64,000 nt of DNA. Source: Phymatolithon calcareum. Its lineage: Eukaryota; Rhodophyta; Florideophyceae; Hapalidiales. This document shows positions 45,833 to 56,317 of this stretch, one piece after another. The notes beneath the pieces are model-generated. The model was not told the origin of the DNA. It ran no database searches and saw only the letters and a list, made by a program, of their open reading frames with translations. A program made the translations under genes and the position numbers. Each line of letters starts with the position of its first letter. Within the stretch, counting starts at the first letter, position 1. The DNA is taken from the NCBI GenBank assembly GCA_977006965.1, contig OZ345366.1, positions 2,046,001 to 2,110,000 of the forward strand, read 5' to 3'.

Positions 45833-46936
45833 ATGAGTCCATCTATTCTCCACGAGAGGTTGAATGCATTTAAAGTCTGTTCCCCTTTCCAAGTTTTTTC
45901 TCACACGTTTTGGACCATCGAAATGCCCAAAAGTGCAGTATCGCTTTCTTCTAGAGCATGCATCACAAGAAAGGTGATTTCCTTTTCCGTAGTGCTTGTA
46001 TTCTCGATCACGACTTGCCATGCCGAGAGGTGCACTCGTGAGTCGACGGATAAGTCAGAGCATCCACACTTTCTCTGCTCCGTGAATGTCTCTGTGTCGC
46101 ATAGATCGGGCTGCTCCGTCTTCGTAACGGAGAGATATCTCGTCCCCCACACGACTGGAAGAAGTGCATTTCGCGACATCCCCATCGTTCCAGGACTTCA
46201 GAGTATATCAATGGTCAACTTCACGCGGGGAAACAGAACAATCGACGCTCAGATTACTGCACCTTCGGAAAATAAAGTGCGAGTGCTTATGGAAACGGAG
46301 AAATCATCAGTCCCAGTTCTGTTTCAGCTGTCCTATCAGCTTCATAATGGCGTGTTCCGCGCTGAAAGGACATGCGGGGAGCCCAATCTTGTGACGTTTC
46401 TGAGTTGGGCGTCCGGAACATGGGACCAGACATTTGACGTTCTTCACGTACGATTTTTCACTCAGGATAAGAATGACATGCTTTATATATCTGCGGGGGA
46501 TTTCAACGTCACAAGGATGTCTCCAACAGATGTGTCGGCAAGGGCTGTTGATGTACATGAAAGCATAACAGTCCTCGCCCGTCGAAACGTTAAGACTAAC
46601 TGCCCGAAGGAACCCTCTTCTTGTGAACAGCCATTCACAGATGGAGGATGGGGAGAATGGCGCGGAGACGGAGGGCCGAATATCCTAGTGGCCGTTGGAG
46701 CGCCCGCTTTCATTGTCGCGGTCATTGTCACGATTTTCCTTTGTCGTATATGCCGGAACTGCCAAGGCGAAGGAGCTAGGGACCAGGTCGGTGGAGGAGG
46801 TGGGCATAGCGCGGGCGGTAGATATAATGGTGGTGTTGGATATAGCGGTGGTGGTGGTGGTGTCTGCGGCGGTGGTGGCGGCGGAGGAAGTGGTGGGTGC
46901 GGCGGAGGCGGAGGAGGAGGTGGAGGTGGTTTTTGA
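45833..46936 (+). CDS. Predicted type I membrane protein with glycine-rich tail
   Basis: 367 residues from the first ATG. The second ATG at 45923 is the more likely start, because it places a classic signal peptide (VISFSVVLVFSITTCHA, cleavage after HA) near the N-terminus. The exported part (about residues 66-285) has paired cysteines and several N-glycosylation sequons (NVS, NFT, NRT, NVT). One membrane span, ILVAVGAPAFIVAVIVTIFL, lies at about 288-307, followed by a CRICRNC basic/Cys stop-transfer segment. The cytoplasmic tail from about 325 is almost all Gly with scattered Tyr, Ser and Cys. No known domain was recognised. The frame is intact and the composition of the ectodomain is protein-like. 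Role unknown; the topology suggests a surface protein. Confidence 0.75.
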   Translation: MSPSILHERLNAFKVCSPFQVFSHTFWTIEMPKSAVSLSSRACITRKVISFSVVLVFSITTCHAERCTRESTDKSEHPHFLCSVNVSVSHRSGCSVFVTERYLVPHTTGRSAFRDIPIVPGLQSISMVNFTRGNRTIDAQITAPSENKVRVLMETEKSSVPVLFQLSYQLHNGVFRAERTCGEPNLVTFLSWASGTWDQTFDVLHVRFFTQDKNDMLYISAGDFNVTRMSPTDVSARAVDVHESITVLARRNVKTNCPKEPSSCEQPFTDGGWGEWRGDGGPNILVAVGAPAFIVAVIVTIFLCRICRNCQGEGARDQVGGGGGHSAGGRYNGGVGYSGGGGGVCGGGGGGGSGGCGGGGGGGGGGF

Positions 46937-46939
46937 TAA

Positions 46940-48040
46940 ATTTCAAAGTTGTAATTCTGCAGGTTGTTTATGCTAGAGGCTAAGTGGATACTGTTGCAAG
47001 ACGAAGTAAGGCGTTCTCTGGATAAGTAAGCCGCTGCTTCAGTTTGGACTGCACCTTCAGATTCGGTAGTACAGCTAAAAAGCGAACTGTGTCGTAGTCG
47101 AATGCATCCCCCAGATGAGGATAGCAGCGCTTTGATGGCCAAATTTTTCTTTATTCTACCCTATTCTTCTCGACGTGCAAAGCTGTTGTACGTCTTGGTT
47201 GGGCACGTCACCAGAGTGATTCCGCGGTTGGGTTGATACACTTGAATGGAAACTCGACGACAGCTGGATACTCGTCCATTCGAAGAATCGGTCCAAGCTT
47301 ACACCAGTGTGGGAAGGTGATTGTCGATTTCTTCATCGATATGTTCAGAACGAGAGTAAGAACAATTCAACAGTTGCCAACGTATCTGCAGACGTTTGGA
47401 GATACTTTTAAATTGCCATGGTGCCATTGCTGGTGCCTTCAGTGGTTTGCGAATAGCGGGTGCGACATGGTCTGATGGGACACCAAAAACTACTGAACCT
47501 ATGGTGCGTGAGTGGATCTCAATAGTCCATTGTCCTGCGTCACACAGAGTCAGCTGAATGCGACTCAACAAGCAATGGTTGAACACAGAGATTCATATTC
47601 TTACCTGCCTCAGTTATGGCCTTTTAAGCCTCGAGCTCTAATGCAGTCTTATGCTGCTGAAGTCCAGATACTGTATGAGACTAGGGTCGAACTGCTACTT
47701 CCAGGTGGATGCATCTGCTTGGTTCCATCCAATTATGACTCACACTATGACTCACAATGATACGACCGGAAACAAGGACTGTATGTGAAATCAAACTGAA
47801 GCTAAAAAGGGGAAAACGGAAAAACTCAGTTCAGATGAGACCAATCGCAATTGACAATTCGTGTCTACACGGTATAATGCAGTAGTGCCATGAACGAAAG
47901 TATCAGCATCAACCCAGGAGCTCTATAACGGCTCCTTGCAATCTATCCACCGATAATGTCAACACAATATGGTGAATGACGCTTCCAAGAGGAACCAACG
48001 GGGTAATCACGGACAACGAATAGCACTCAACGTAGCATTA
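46940..48040. other. no gene recognised
   Basis: Frames at 47233-47475 and 47512-47760 (+) read protein-like but match nothing I recognise. Confidence 0.35.
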
Positions 48041-48044
48041 ATCT

Positions 48045-48135
48045 AGTTTTTTTTAATCCAAGTTTATTTCAAAGCCCCACACACTGGCGGAGAGATGGGC
48101 AAGGCTTCCTCATATGATTCCTACGTTTGTGTAGC
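48045..48135 (-). repeat. LINE A family 3' terminus, isolated
   Basis: On the minus strand: CCAGTGTGTGGGGCTTTGAA, then ATAAACTTGGATTAAAAAAA. The same terminus as at 20890-20996 and 50425-50520. Confidence 0.7.
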
Positions 48136-48136
48136 T

Positions 48137-49070
48137 CACGAAATGTGCACCAGAAGGGCGGAGAGAAAAACTTAGGATTCAAGGTAATCCTATCTCAGTC
48201 ATCTACGGGATTGTTGGGGCTTGGGCCCAGTCATGGAGCCGGCCGGTCGCTGCGGGCGGCATCTCTACTAAGGAGAGCTGCAAGCGAGAAACCGCCAAGA
48301 ATCAGTATCAAGCGAATCACACAAATCGGAGCGTGGAACTGTGGAGGGCTCTCACGCTCAACGGCGAAGCACTTGAAGGGATTGGGCATGAACATCATCG
48401 GAATCACCGAGACGCGCAAGTGGAGAAGCGACCGAAAACTGCTCTACTCTGAAGCATCACGGGATGTAGACGGATTCTCCAGCACCGCGATCATGTTGCC
48501 AAGGCGCTGCAGGGCAGCCGATCCTTTCGCTGGAAATCTGGTTAGCATTATTTCGTTTTCCAAATCGGGGAAAATGGTGCAATACGTTTGTAATTTGTGC
48601 TAAAATCCCTCACCAAGGACGAACGAAGCCGGCTCAAAAGGACACGTACAAGCTCTTCGACGTGTTGCTTGCACAAGTCTCGCAAAGGACTGTGTGGTAC
48701 TTCTAGGAGACTTTAACAGCAGACCTCAGAGAACTTATTCGAAATGCTGAAGGATTCTCACTGGTTGGACGCTGGTGCATGCACACCAAATCAGACAACG
48801 GCGGAAAAATACTTCATCGCTTCGTGCAAAATTACGAGCTTCGAGCACCCCTCAACATACTTTCAGCAGATCAAACGTCGATTCCCGTGCACATACATGA
48901 GCAGCGTGCCAGGACTTGCACCGTTGCAAATTTAGTACATCAATACGTTCCGAAAGTGGCCGTCAGCGATCCAAGAATGCAAAGTGATGTGGGGTGTAAG
49001 CATGTGGCGATTTGGAAGGGGAAAGTATGATCACGGATCAGTTACGGTAATCCTTAAGCTCCACTGAAAG
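48137..49070 (+). mobile_element. LINE 5' part: leader and APE endonuclease, decayed
   Basis: The leader (GATTCAAGGTAATCCTATCT, CAGTCATCTACGG) also occurs at 51710-51760. The endonuclease domain follows: QIGAWNCGGLSRSTAKHLKG near 48330, IIGITETRKWR near 48395 with the catalytic Glu, then VVLLGDFNSRPQRT near 48690-48730 in another frame with the Asp/Asn pair. SDNGGKILHRFVQNYELRAP follows near 48790. The APE-type endonuclease nicks target DNA for target-primed reverse transcription. Frameshifts near 48600 and 48740 and the absence of RT show a broken 3'-truncated piece. It supplies the 5' half missing from LINEs A and B. Confidence 0.8.
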
Positions 49071-49430
49071 GCACTTTGGAAACATCCGCAAAGGGAGCTT
49101 TCGCTCCTCAGATCAGATCAGAATCTATCCCAAAAATGTGAAAACTCGGCTAACTCGATGTGGAAAAAATTTGTCAGAGAAAGACAACGACGTTCCGCAC
49201 TTGATGAGACTGCGAAAATGTGTTTATATTTCTTTCAACTTGCAGTAGTAAAGAAAGCAATGAGAAAGCACATCTGTAGCGGGAATATAACCGAAATGCT
49301 TAGAAAAAGAGAGCAAGAAGGTCCTATCCTAGCAGAAAAGAACGTATACAGGTGGCGGAGGAACAGTGGACAAGTGACGCGCAATGGGAAAATGTCGCAC
49401 AGTTAGCGCACAGATATCACAAGGTGTAGA

Positions 49431-49527
49431 CACGCAATGCTGCACGAGAGTAATTAGGAACAATTACACTCTCTGTGATATCATAACGCCCCTGCCCATT
49501 TGAAGCGGCGATCCTGATCGCACCTTA
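49431..49527 (-). repeat. Short repeat, inverted copy of 51587-51685
   Basis: The reverse complement reads CAGGATCGCCGCTTCAAATG, GGCAGGGGCGTTATGATATC and ACAGAGAGTGTAATTGTTCC. It aligns over about 95 bp with the plus-strand copy at 51.6 kb. Confidence 0.85.
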
Positions 49528-49529
49528 GA

Positions 49530-50420
49530 CTGGGCATCTCATCACCGCATCACCGAGATACCACCCATTTTCAAGATAAACCGGACCTTCTCTTTTCACT
49601 CCCAGTGATTACAAAGGGTACAAGAGCACAGTGCGCTCCATTGATGCCCCATTCGTGCTGGAGCCTCTTCGTATGTCGAAAAACCTCCACTGAATCTTGC
49701 GACAGCGATGCGCCGGTGCGATGTATCGGAGGATGAGATTACCCCTCTGGAAAGGGTAAACTCAGAAGATAATAACGGGACCACTTGGGTGCTTGCGCAA
49801 TGTTTCTGCAAGCCGGCAATGGTCCCTCACTCGGTCAGCGCATCAATTGCCAACCGGTGGTGTATGTGTCGCACGGGTGCGCGTACGCCAGACGCCCGCA
49901 GACACAGGGTAGGTGAAGAAGGTTTGCACGTACTGTGACTTGTTTGGTTCCAACTTGCCCTTCGTTGGGCTTGCGCTAGTTTGCTTTATTTATACTGCTT
50001 AAGTTGTGAGCTATGAGTAGTGGCAGAAGCTCTCGAATCGTCCAACGCAGAACATACGGTTCAGTGTCGGGCGAACGCAAGGCAGTGTGAGCAGGCTGTT
50101 CGCTGCGAGAATGCCGTTCACTGTGAGTTTGCAGATAATTACGTGCAGTCGAGATAATCTATCGAGCGTTCGGTGACGTTCACGAGTATGGCTTCTCGGT
50201 ATTGTCCCGTTGTGTTACGACAATAGGAACGTTCAACGGATCGCAAGATGTCTCCGAGTTCATGTGCAGCGGACTTGCGACATCGTACGCCATTGTTTTG
50301 CTTACAAGTGGCGCACATAGAATGGATCTGTGCGCATCGGTGCGTACACGATTGCGTGCACTTCCTCTGATGGTACACAATTGCGTGAGTATACACTCAC
50401 CGTTTTTTTAAAAAAAACGT
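49530..50420. other. no gene recognised
   Basis: Frames at 49708-49938 (+) and 50139-50396 (-) have no family motif. Confidence 0.35.
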
Positions 50421-50424
50421 TATT

Positions 50425-50520
50425 GTTTACTTTTTTAATTCAAGTTTATTTAAAGGCCCAACAGACTTCCGAAGATATGTGCAAGGATTCTTCAGATGCT
50501 ACCTACCTTTGTGCAACCTA
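50425..50520 (-). repeat. LINE A family 3' terminus, isolated
   Basis: Minus strand: CACATATCTTCGGAAGTCTG, then TTGGGCCTTTAAATAAACTT and an A-rich tail. Same as 20890-20996. Confidence 0.75.
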
Positions 50521-50628
50521 CGAAACGCCCACTGTAATCACTGGGAGTGTTAAGAAAAGGTTGGGTTTTTCATGAAAAGGGGTGATCTCTCTCCGATGAG
50601 ATGATGAGATGCTCAAGTCTAAGATGGG

Positions 50629-51582
50629 GAGTTTAAACTCAAACCGTTCCCTAATGAAAAAAAAATCAAACACATTTTATTAACGCCCTTTCTTGTTTCG
50701 AACGAGCGGAATTCATTGGTGTAAGATTCAGCTCCCAATTCCGACTGCATCCTTACTTTATTTTTAATTATAGTTGCCGCAAGGCCAGACTTTAGCATGC
50801 TAAAATTCCGAGATACAGCCCAGGAAATATTTTGCAAGTTATGATAAACATGTAGGCGACACCACCTGATAGTGCGTAGCGATTGCACAGCTCTTCACGT
50901 CAGGCGCAAGAGGCAGACATTTCAGGTGAAATATTCGCGGCATAACCATGTAATGACGGAGGACGCGGTTTTCAACGCAGTTGCAATTGGCTGGGATGCC
51001 TCAGATGACAAGACTTGCGACCACGCGTGACATAGCTGCTTCACGTGGCGTATACGCGGCCGCGATGCCAAAGCTTTCCGTTTTGCTCTTCATCTCACTG
51101 AAGTATGACTAGGGCTTTACCCAGATGAGAGTGGTAGTACTAATAGTGGGTTAGCGATCATAGATGCGGCTGGAGAGTGCAGATTAGGGCTGTCTACTGA
51201 CTATCCAGCCCAGTAGTGAGGACCTGATAGGTGATTCAATCTACGCTTGGTCTTACGGTTGATGTGCTTGGCGAAAATAAAGTTTCCACGATGGGGAGCG
51301 AGACTGGGGAGCACTCCCGACGAGGCGAAGAAGCAGTCCTTGCTGTGACTTCTTGTCGTACTGCACATGGAATATATAATGCACTGTAAGGTCTTACAGT
51401 ATGAGAGCTCTCAATATATTGGTAAATTTTAAAAATAAAATTGCCCAGTTGATTCTCTGATGTATTCTGCTCTTATTTGTACCGAATTTTTATTTTCATA
51501 ATTTTATATCATAACAACACAAAATTAAAAGAAAAAAATACTTTCGTGATTCGGCATTAGGGAACGGTTTGAGTTTAAACTC
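50629..51582. mobile_element. 954-bp inverted-repeat element with palindromic ends
   Basis: The left end GAGTTTAAACTCAAACCGTT-CCCTAATG (50629-50656) is the exact reverse complement of the right end CATTAGGG-AACGGTTTGAGTTTAAACTC (51555-51582). The outermost 12 bp, GAGTTTAAACTC, are themselves palindromic, so a central TTTAAA or TTAA may be part of the target duplication. No gene inside. Confidence 0.8.
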
Positions 51583-51586
51583 TATG

Positions 51587-51685
51587 CGCTCAGGATCGCT
51601 GGTTCAAATGGGCAGGAGTGTTATGATATCACAGAGAGTGTAAGTGTTCCTAATTACACTCGTGCAGCATTGTGTGTCTACACGA
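51587..51685 (+). repeat. Short repeat with B-box-like GGTTCAAAT
   Basis: The plus-strand copy of the 49431-49527 repeat; it runs directly into a LINE leader. GGTTCAAATGGGC resembles a pol III B box, but no matching A box was found. Confidence 0.6.
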
Positions 51686-51689
51686 CAAG

Positions 51690-51765
51690 AATGGCGGACG
51701 GGAAAACTCAGAATTCAAGGTAATCCTATCTCAGTCCTCTACGGGGTTGTTGGTGCTTCCGCTCG
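51690..51765 (+). mobile_element. LINE 5' leader fragment
   Basis: AGAATTCAAGGTAATCCTAT then CTCAGTCCTCTACGG matches the leader upstream of the endonuclease at 48.17 kb. Confidence 0.7.
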
Positions 51766-51769
51766 GCTG

Positions 51770-52345
51770 CATTTTGCCTTGCGTTCTGCGAACCAATACA
51801 GGCCTTCTTCGCTTCGCGTCAAGGAGGTCTCCTTCCACTATCAGAAATTTAGATCGAAGTGTTTGCGAAGACTGTTTTGTTGAAATATGCTTTATAGCTT
51901 CGTGAAACGACTCTTTGATCTCCATCGGGGCGATATCTTTCCTTGTGAGCTGCCATTCATGGTTTTTTCTGCTTTCAGGCGCTTCATTTGAATACATACG
52001 TTCTCTCGCCTTGTTCCTTTTCAGCATTTTGAAGGCCAAGATTCTCGCTGATGTGGCGGCGCCTGGATCCGGCACAGGAGACGGATCCTGTCCGTCCTTC
52101 CTCGGGCCAGAGGCCCAAATACTTGGTTGAAGAATTTTATTTCTACTTCTTTGACGGCATTTTGTACGTCTTCTGTCAAGGGCGTTAAGTGCATTGCGTA
52201 CTTCCAGCGCGGCTGTATTAGCGCCTTATATATTTGTATACACTTCTGTATACTTAGGCCTTTCTTGAATGCTCCCCGTAAAGCAACTCGTACACGGCCA
52301 TCCTTGCTTTCTTTAGTCGTTGCGTCATTAGCGTATCTGTGACTC
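51770..52345 (-). mobile_element. LINE RT thumb fragment
   Basis: Minus strand, in two frames: KGLSIQKCIQIYKALIQPRW and KYAMHLTPLTEDVQNAVKEV near 52280-52140, NQVFGPLARGRTDRIRLLCR near 52130-52070, then RILAFKMLKRNKARERMYSN and LTRKDIAPMEIKESFHEAIK to about 51870. It is the close homologue of LINE A (IQTAPLGREILAFKMLRRN). Both ends are truncated, and a frame change lies near 52070. Confidence 0.85.
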
Positions 52346-52349
52346 CTCC

Positions 52350-53815
52350 AGAGCGCAGTGTTTATTTTACGGAAAATTTCCCTCGATTGAGGGAGTAAGA
52401 TTCAATTAATTTTTTTGCACCTGAAAGCTTCTCGCTATCAAGCGCATCAACAGCGCCAAGCTCATAGATGTCTTCAGCGTGCTTAGTGAAGCACTTCCTA
52501 GCAGTAGAAATGTCGCAAATGTATATTGTGGCACTATCAAGCGCATTACATTGTGAGAACACAATGGTCGAGGTCTTGCATTTTCAAACTCTGCAGTTGT
52601 TTTGCGCATTAAAAGTAGTCATAATGATCTCTGCAGTCATCCTTTTATTTTTCTTAGGGGTAATGTGGTGTCCAACACTGCTCTCGAATGCAAACGTACG
52701 TTCTGGCGCGACTGAACGTCGCCAAGTAATGCGCGTGTCAAATGCTATCGATGAGTTGCTCGCCCGGCACTTTACAAAACCTTCACTGCGTCATGTGCTG
52801 CAGACACTCTGCATGGGCACCAGAGAATAGCAGCCACTAGCAACCTAGAAAATCGCCAGAAAAGTTAGATGGCCCCTAAGAACTATAGGCGCACTTGTTG
52901 AATCTCTGCAAAGTCAGAACTCACCAAGTATGAATCCACACATGCAATGCGCCTCATACCGGCATACGCGGCCCCAAAACAGCACAGAACTGCCATTCCG
53001 TTGGCCTTCTCGCCTTCAAAATCTCTTTGACACAGTGTGCTTTCTGCGGTCACTCTTGGGATCGACATAATCTTGACCGAGCGATCAGCGGTACTGCGCA
53101 GAGTACATGTCGCCGAATTCACTTGATTGCACTCTGAATGAAATCAACCGGAGGTAATCGGCCACCGGAATCCCTGTTTTGGAAGAAGAAGGGCCGGGGA
53201 AATACTTCTTCGGCCTGGTAGACTTCCAGAAAGCGCTCTCAGCACCGAACTCAACTCTTGCCATGAGGACGAGTATTTCGAAAAAACTTAATACGCTCTG
53301 TCACTGTAGTCTATTTTCGTCCCTTTCTTCTCAGCTCAGCGGACGTCCAAGCAGCAAGTTTTCGCAGGTAACTTGGGGAAACAACGCCACCACGCAATCG
53401 TACTTCGAATGAAGTCCAATACATCAGAATGACCATAGAATTACATTTGAAATTTTAAATTACGTTTCAAAATTAAGTTTCTCAAATTTAAAAATAAAGT
53501 ATCCGGACAGGACGTAGAGCTTGAGAGTGTTTATAATATATTCGAAAATCCAAGGTTGGGGACTTTACAACGCGAAGAGAAATCGCAGGGAACAATGTGC
53601 CTACATTTTTTAAAAAACTAGGATTTGCAACGAGCATGGAATTTGGGGATCAACTGTACTTAATTTTGTTTTGGATCACGTTTTGTGGTTTTTTAATTTT
53701 GCGTTTTCACTAAATTGCGGTAGCGATGACGTGCAGGAGCAGATATTCGTGAAGCAGGTGACTAATCTGGTATAGAATTACCCTTAAAAAAACGGCGTGC
53801 TTATCTACTTCACTG
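52350..53815. other. no gene recognised
   Basis: Frames at 52468-52830 (+), 52883-53122 (-) and 53179-53412 (+) lack recognisable motifs. Confidence 0.35.
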
Positions 53816-53822
53816 ATTTGCT

Positions 53823-54493
53823 TTATGCGGGATTTCCGGTCTTAGTGCTTCCAGATTCCTTGCTAATACTTTCAAATTTTCTCTGCGAACACATTAGACG
53901 CTGAATGCCGACCTGAGGCGAAACACTGGATTCAAATATGTGCAAGTAGCAATTAATTGCTTCAAAATCTTCAGCCTTTCGCCTGGTATGGAGAAGGATA
54001 ACAAGCCTGAAACAGAGCCCTCGTCGTCGGATCAAGGCTGCAACTAGAGCTACCGCTGTCAAGAGAAACGTAACATCTTCAAAGTCTGTCAAGTCTTGAA
54101 GACAACCTTCATCTCTGAGCGACCCAGACATTCCAAGATTGGGCACTCTCCTCGGATAGACGTTATTTCTGCCAACTCGGGCAACGCTTAGTAGCAGGTT
54201 TGCAGTAGATTCCACGCTCAAGAAACGACTGATGGCATCCTTGATTCGGGCGGAGAGGTTTCTCTCTCACCTAACGAACATGCATGTTCGAGCGGGATCC
54301 TTCCCCCAAACTCCCGTGTAAGAACAGCAGCAGTAGAAATTGAGTAAATCCACTTCTTCAATTTGGCAAGGAGATAATGCAACCGAGCACCGTTCCAAAG
54401 CTCAGTCTCTGGACAGAGTTTCAAAGCTTCATGGGCATGCGAGAGGTCTTTCGACAATCGGGCACCCTGCAGCAACGACGACGAAATGCACAA
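53823..54493 (-). pseudogene. Unrecognised protein, two frames
   Basis: The upstream frame 54493-54218 (LSKDLSHAHEALKLCPETEL, LHYLLAKLKKWIY) and the downstream frame 54221-53823 (VPNLGMSGSLRDEGCLQDLT, VTFLLTAVALVAALIRRRG) read as adjoining parts of one protein with a frame change near 54220. A likely membrane span lies at VTFLLTAVALVAAL. I do not recognise a family. It could be a decayed host gene or chance open frames. Confidence 0.25.
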
Positions 54494-54499
54494 GATCGG

Positions 54500-55120
54500 G
54501 ACAGTCAGAATGAAGGGCTTGGGTGCAAACGGTACACAATCACTTGCAATAGTTTTTCAGCGCTCGCCATTGCCAATAAACGAATATTTTCATTTCTCTA
54601 TTTCTTGGTGCAGTTCTGCCAATTCTAAATTGGACCTATCAATAAATCAGTCAGCATAGCAAGAGACGCGCTTGGCGCATGAAAATACGGAGCTTTCAAC
54701 ATGGCGGTTGCTGAAGGCTATGCTGCCAGTCGTAATTTTTGACGTTTCCGAAATTTTCGCGCAAGTCGCCGCCGATATCAAAATAAAAACACTCTTTGTC
54801 GTTCTTCTTAAAAAAAGGAAGAAAATGAACCGAATAGAACGATAGATACTGCGAAGCAACGAACATCCATACATATATAGTGTGTCAGTAAACAGAGTTG
54901 CATAAAATCATTCCTCGTTCCATCTCTCAGATGCAGGACGGAGCGGAGATCAGATCTGAGAATACCTGCTCGTCTCCAGTCCCACTTTGAAAGTGCAGCG
55001 GTTGTCCGCCATTGATTTCTGGTTCTCCATTTCTCATCGGTCTAGGTCCCACCTTCGCATCATTCGACTGTCCAAGACTCCGTAATTTTGGCGGAAATGT
55101 TGGAGGAAGGTGAGGCTATG
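54500..55120. other. no gene recognised
   Basis: No supported feature. Confidence 0.35.
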
Positions 55121-55125
55121 GCATC

Positions 55126-55820
55126 TCAAATCCAGTCGTTCGGCATTTCAGCCATTGCGTTCACAAGTGCTTGAATGACAGCCGGGTTCTGCATCATCGC
55201 CATTATCATTGCAGTCTGTTTAGCGGTGTCCATACTCGTCATTGTTGCCGCTATCGCAGTCACGCCTTCCCCTGGTGTTACAATTGCTACGGGCAGGGAA
55301 TTACGTACTGCAGCTTTCGCGTTTCCCCTTGCGATACCACCGTAGTTCTGACACTGCGGGCGTTTGAAGGACTCCCGACACACCTGTAGCTGACACTGGC
55401 GTAGCTTTGGTTGCGGAGTGGGCGTTCTTATGGAACAGGTGGATATGCTGCTCGTTCTTGCGCCGATATCTTTCGTTGTAGAGACGGATTCTTTCGTGTC
55501 GGAATTTGTCGCTGCGGTAGATATTGCTGCTTCGACGAAGGCTGTCACTGAGCCGAAAATTGCCTGTGAAATAGCATCTGCCATTCCATTGGCCAGTGCC
55601 ACAGAGTTGATAAAGAACGCTGCCTTGTGATCTGTCTCGGCATCTGCGACTGCCACTGACCATGCATTTGTTGTCTTGTCTGCGCTGTCCGCTGTGACTG
55701 TATGTTTGGGATACTTTATCGAATAGAAAGAGTGTGCAAGACGATATGGAAACGATAAGGGACAGCGGGGACAATAGACACTACCAGAACAGAGCGATGA
55801 TCTCTTCCGGGAGCAGGCTT
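55126..55820 (-). CDS. Hypothetical protein, uncertain
   Basis: An open frame of about 230 codons, without an ATG until codon NGMADAIS near 55585 (a GTG occurs near 55656). The N-terminal part has Cys-rich SGSVYCPRCPLSFPYR. The C-terminal part is Ala/Met-rich and helical (AKQTAMIMAMMQNPAVIQAL, VNAMAEMPNDWI). No family recognised. The absence of a start codon suggests either a spliced gene or a chance frame. Confidence 0.25.
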
Positions 55821-55884
55821 ATGGTTTAGGAGGACAATTGTCTGTAAGACTTGAGCAGATGAATCATGTCACAGAACCAACCTT

Positions 55885-55931
55885 TTGGCACAGTGGCGTA
55901 ATTTGTAAACCAAATTACGCCACTGTGCCAA
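55885..55931. repeat. Perfect 20-bp hairpin
   Basis: Arms TTGGCACAGTGGCGTAATTT (55885-55904) and its exact complement (55912-55931) around the 7-nt loop GTAAACC. Confidence 0.9.
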
Positions 55932-56317
55932 CTTGCCGGCTCTTGAACTTGTTTAATCTGATTATTCTCAGTTCCGAAATGATGGGAGAGGAGAACGGAA
56001 GATCGTCTAAGGCGCTCTAAGAAAATGATGGACGCCCTAAAACCTATTTTCGATACAGTTGTGCAGTTTTTTTTCAAAACTGCAGCGTTGTGTCGACGAT
56101 GACGAAACGAAAATGGACAATCAATTGGGGCGACATCATCGTAAGCATCATCTGCGTGTGAGGTGAGGATGGTGATTGTCTCATAGAGGAAATATTTAGA
56201 TTCCTTATCGGAATCCCGACCCAGCTGATTGAGTGAATTGGTACCGGCACTATGATGAAGGATTCAAGAACAATGTTTTAGTGAACAGGAAGAAATATGT
56301 GAGCTGCTGTACCGAAA

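Noticed and set aside
46483-47142. Minus-strand proline-rich frame opposite the glycine tail
   Set aside because: It is the complement of the GGX-rich coding region of the membrane-protein gene; poly-Pro arises automatically.
51595-51615. tRNA gene suggested by GGTTCAAAT
   Set aside because: No cloverleaf, acceptor pairing or A box could be drawn around it.
55126-55774. Two overlapping minus-strand genes
   Set aside because: Only one frame can be coding over the shared interval and neither has a recognisable domain; kept only as one uncertain entry.
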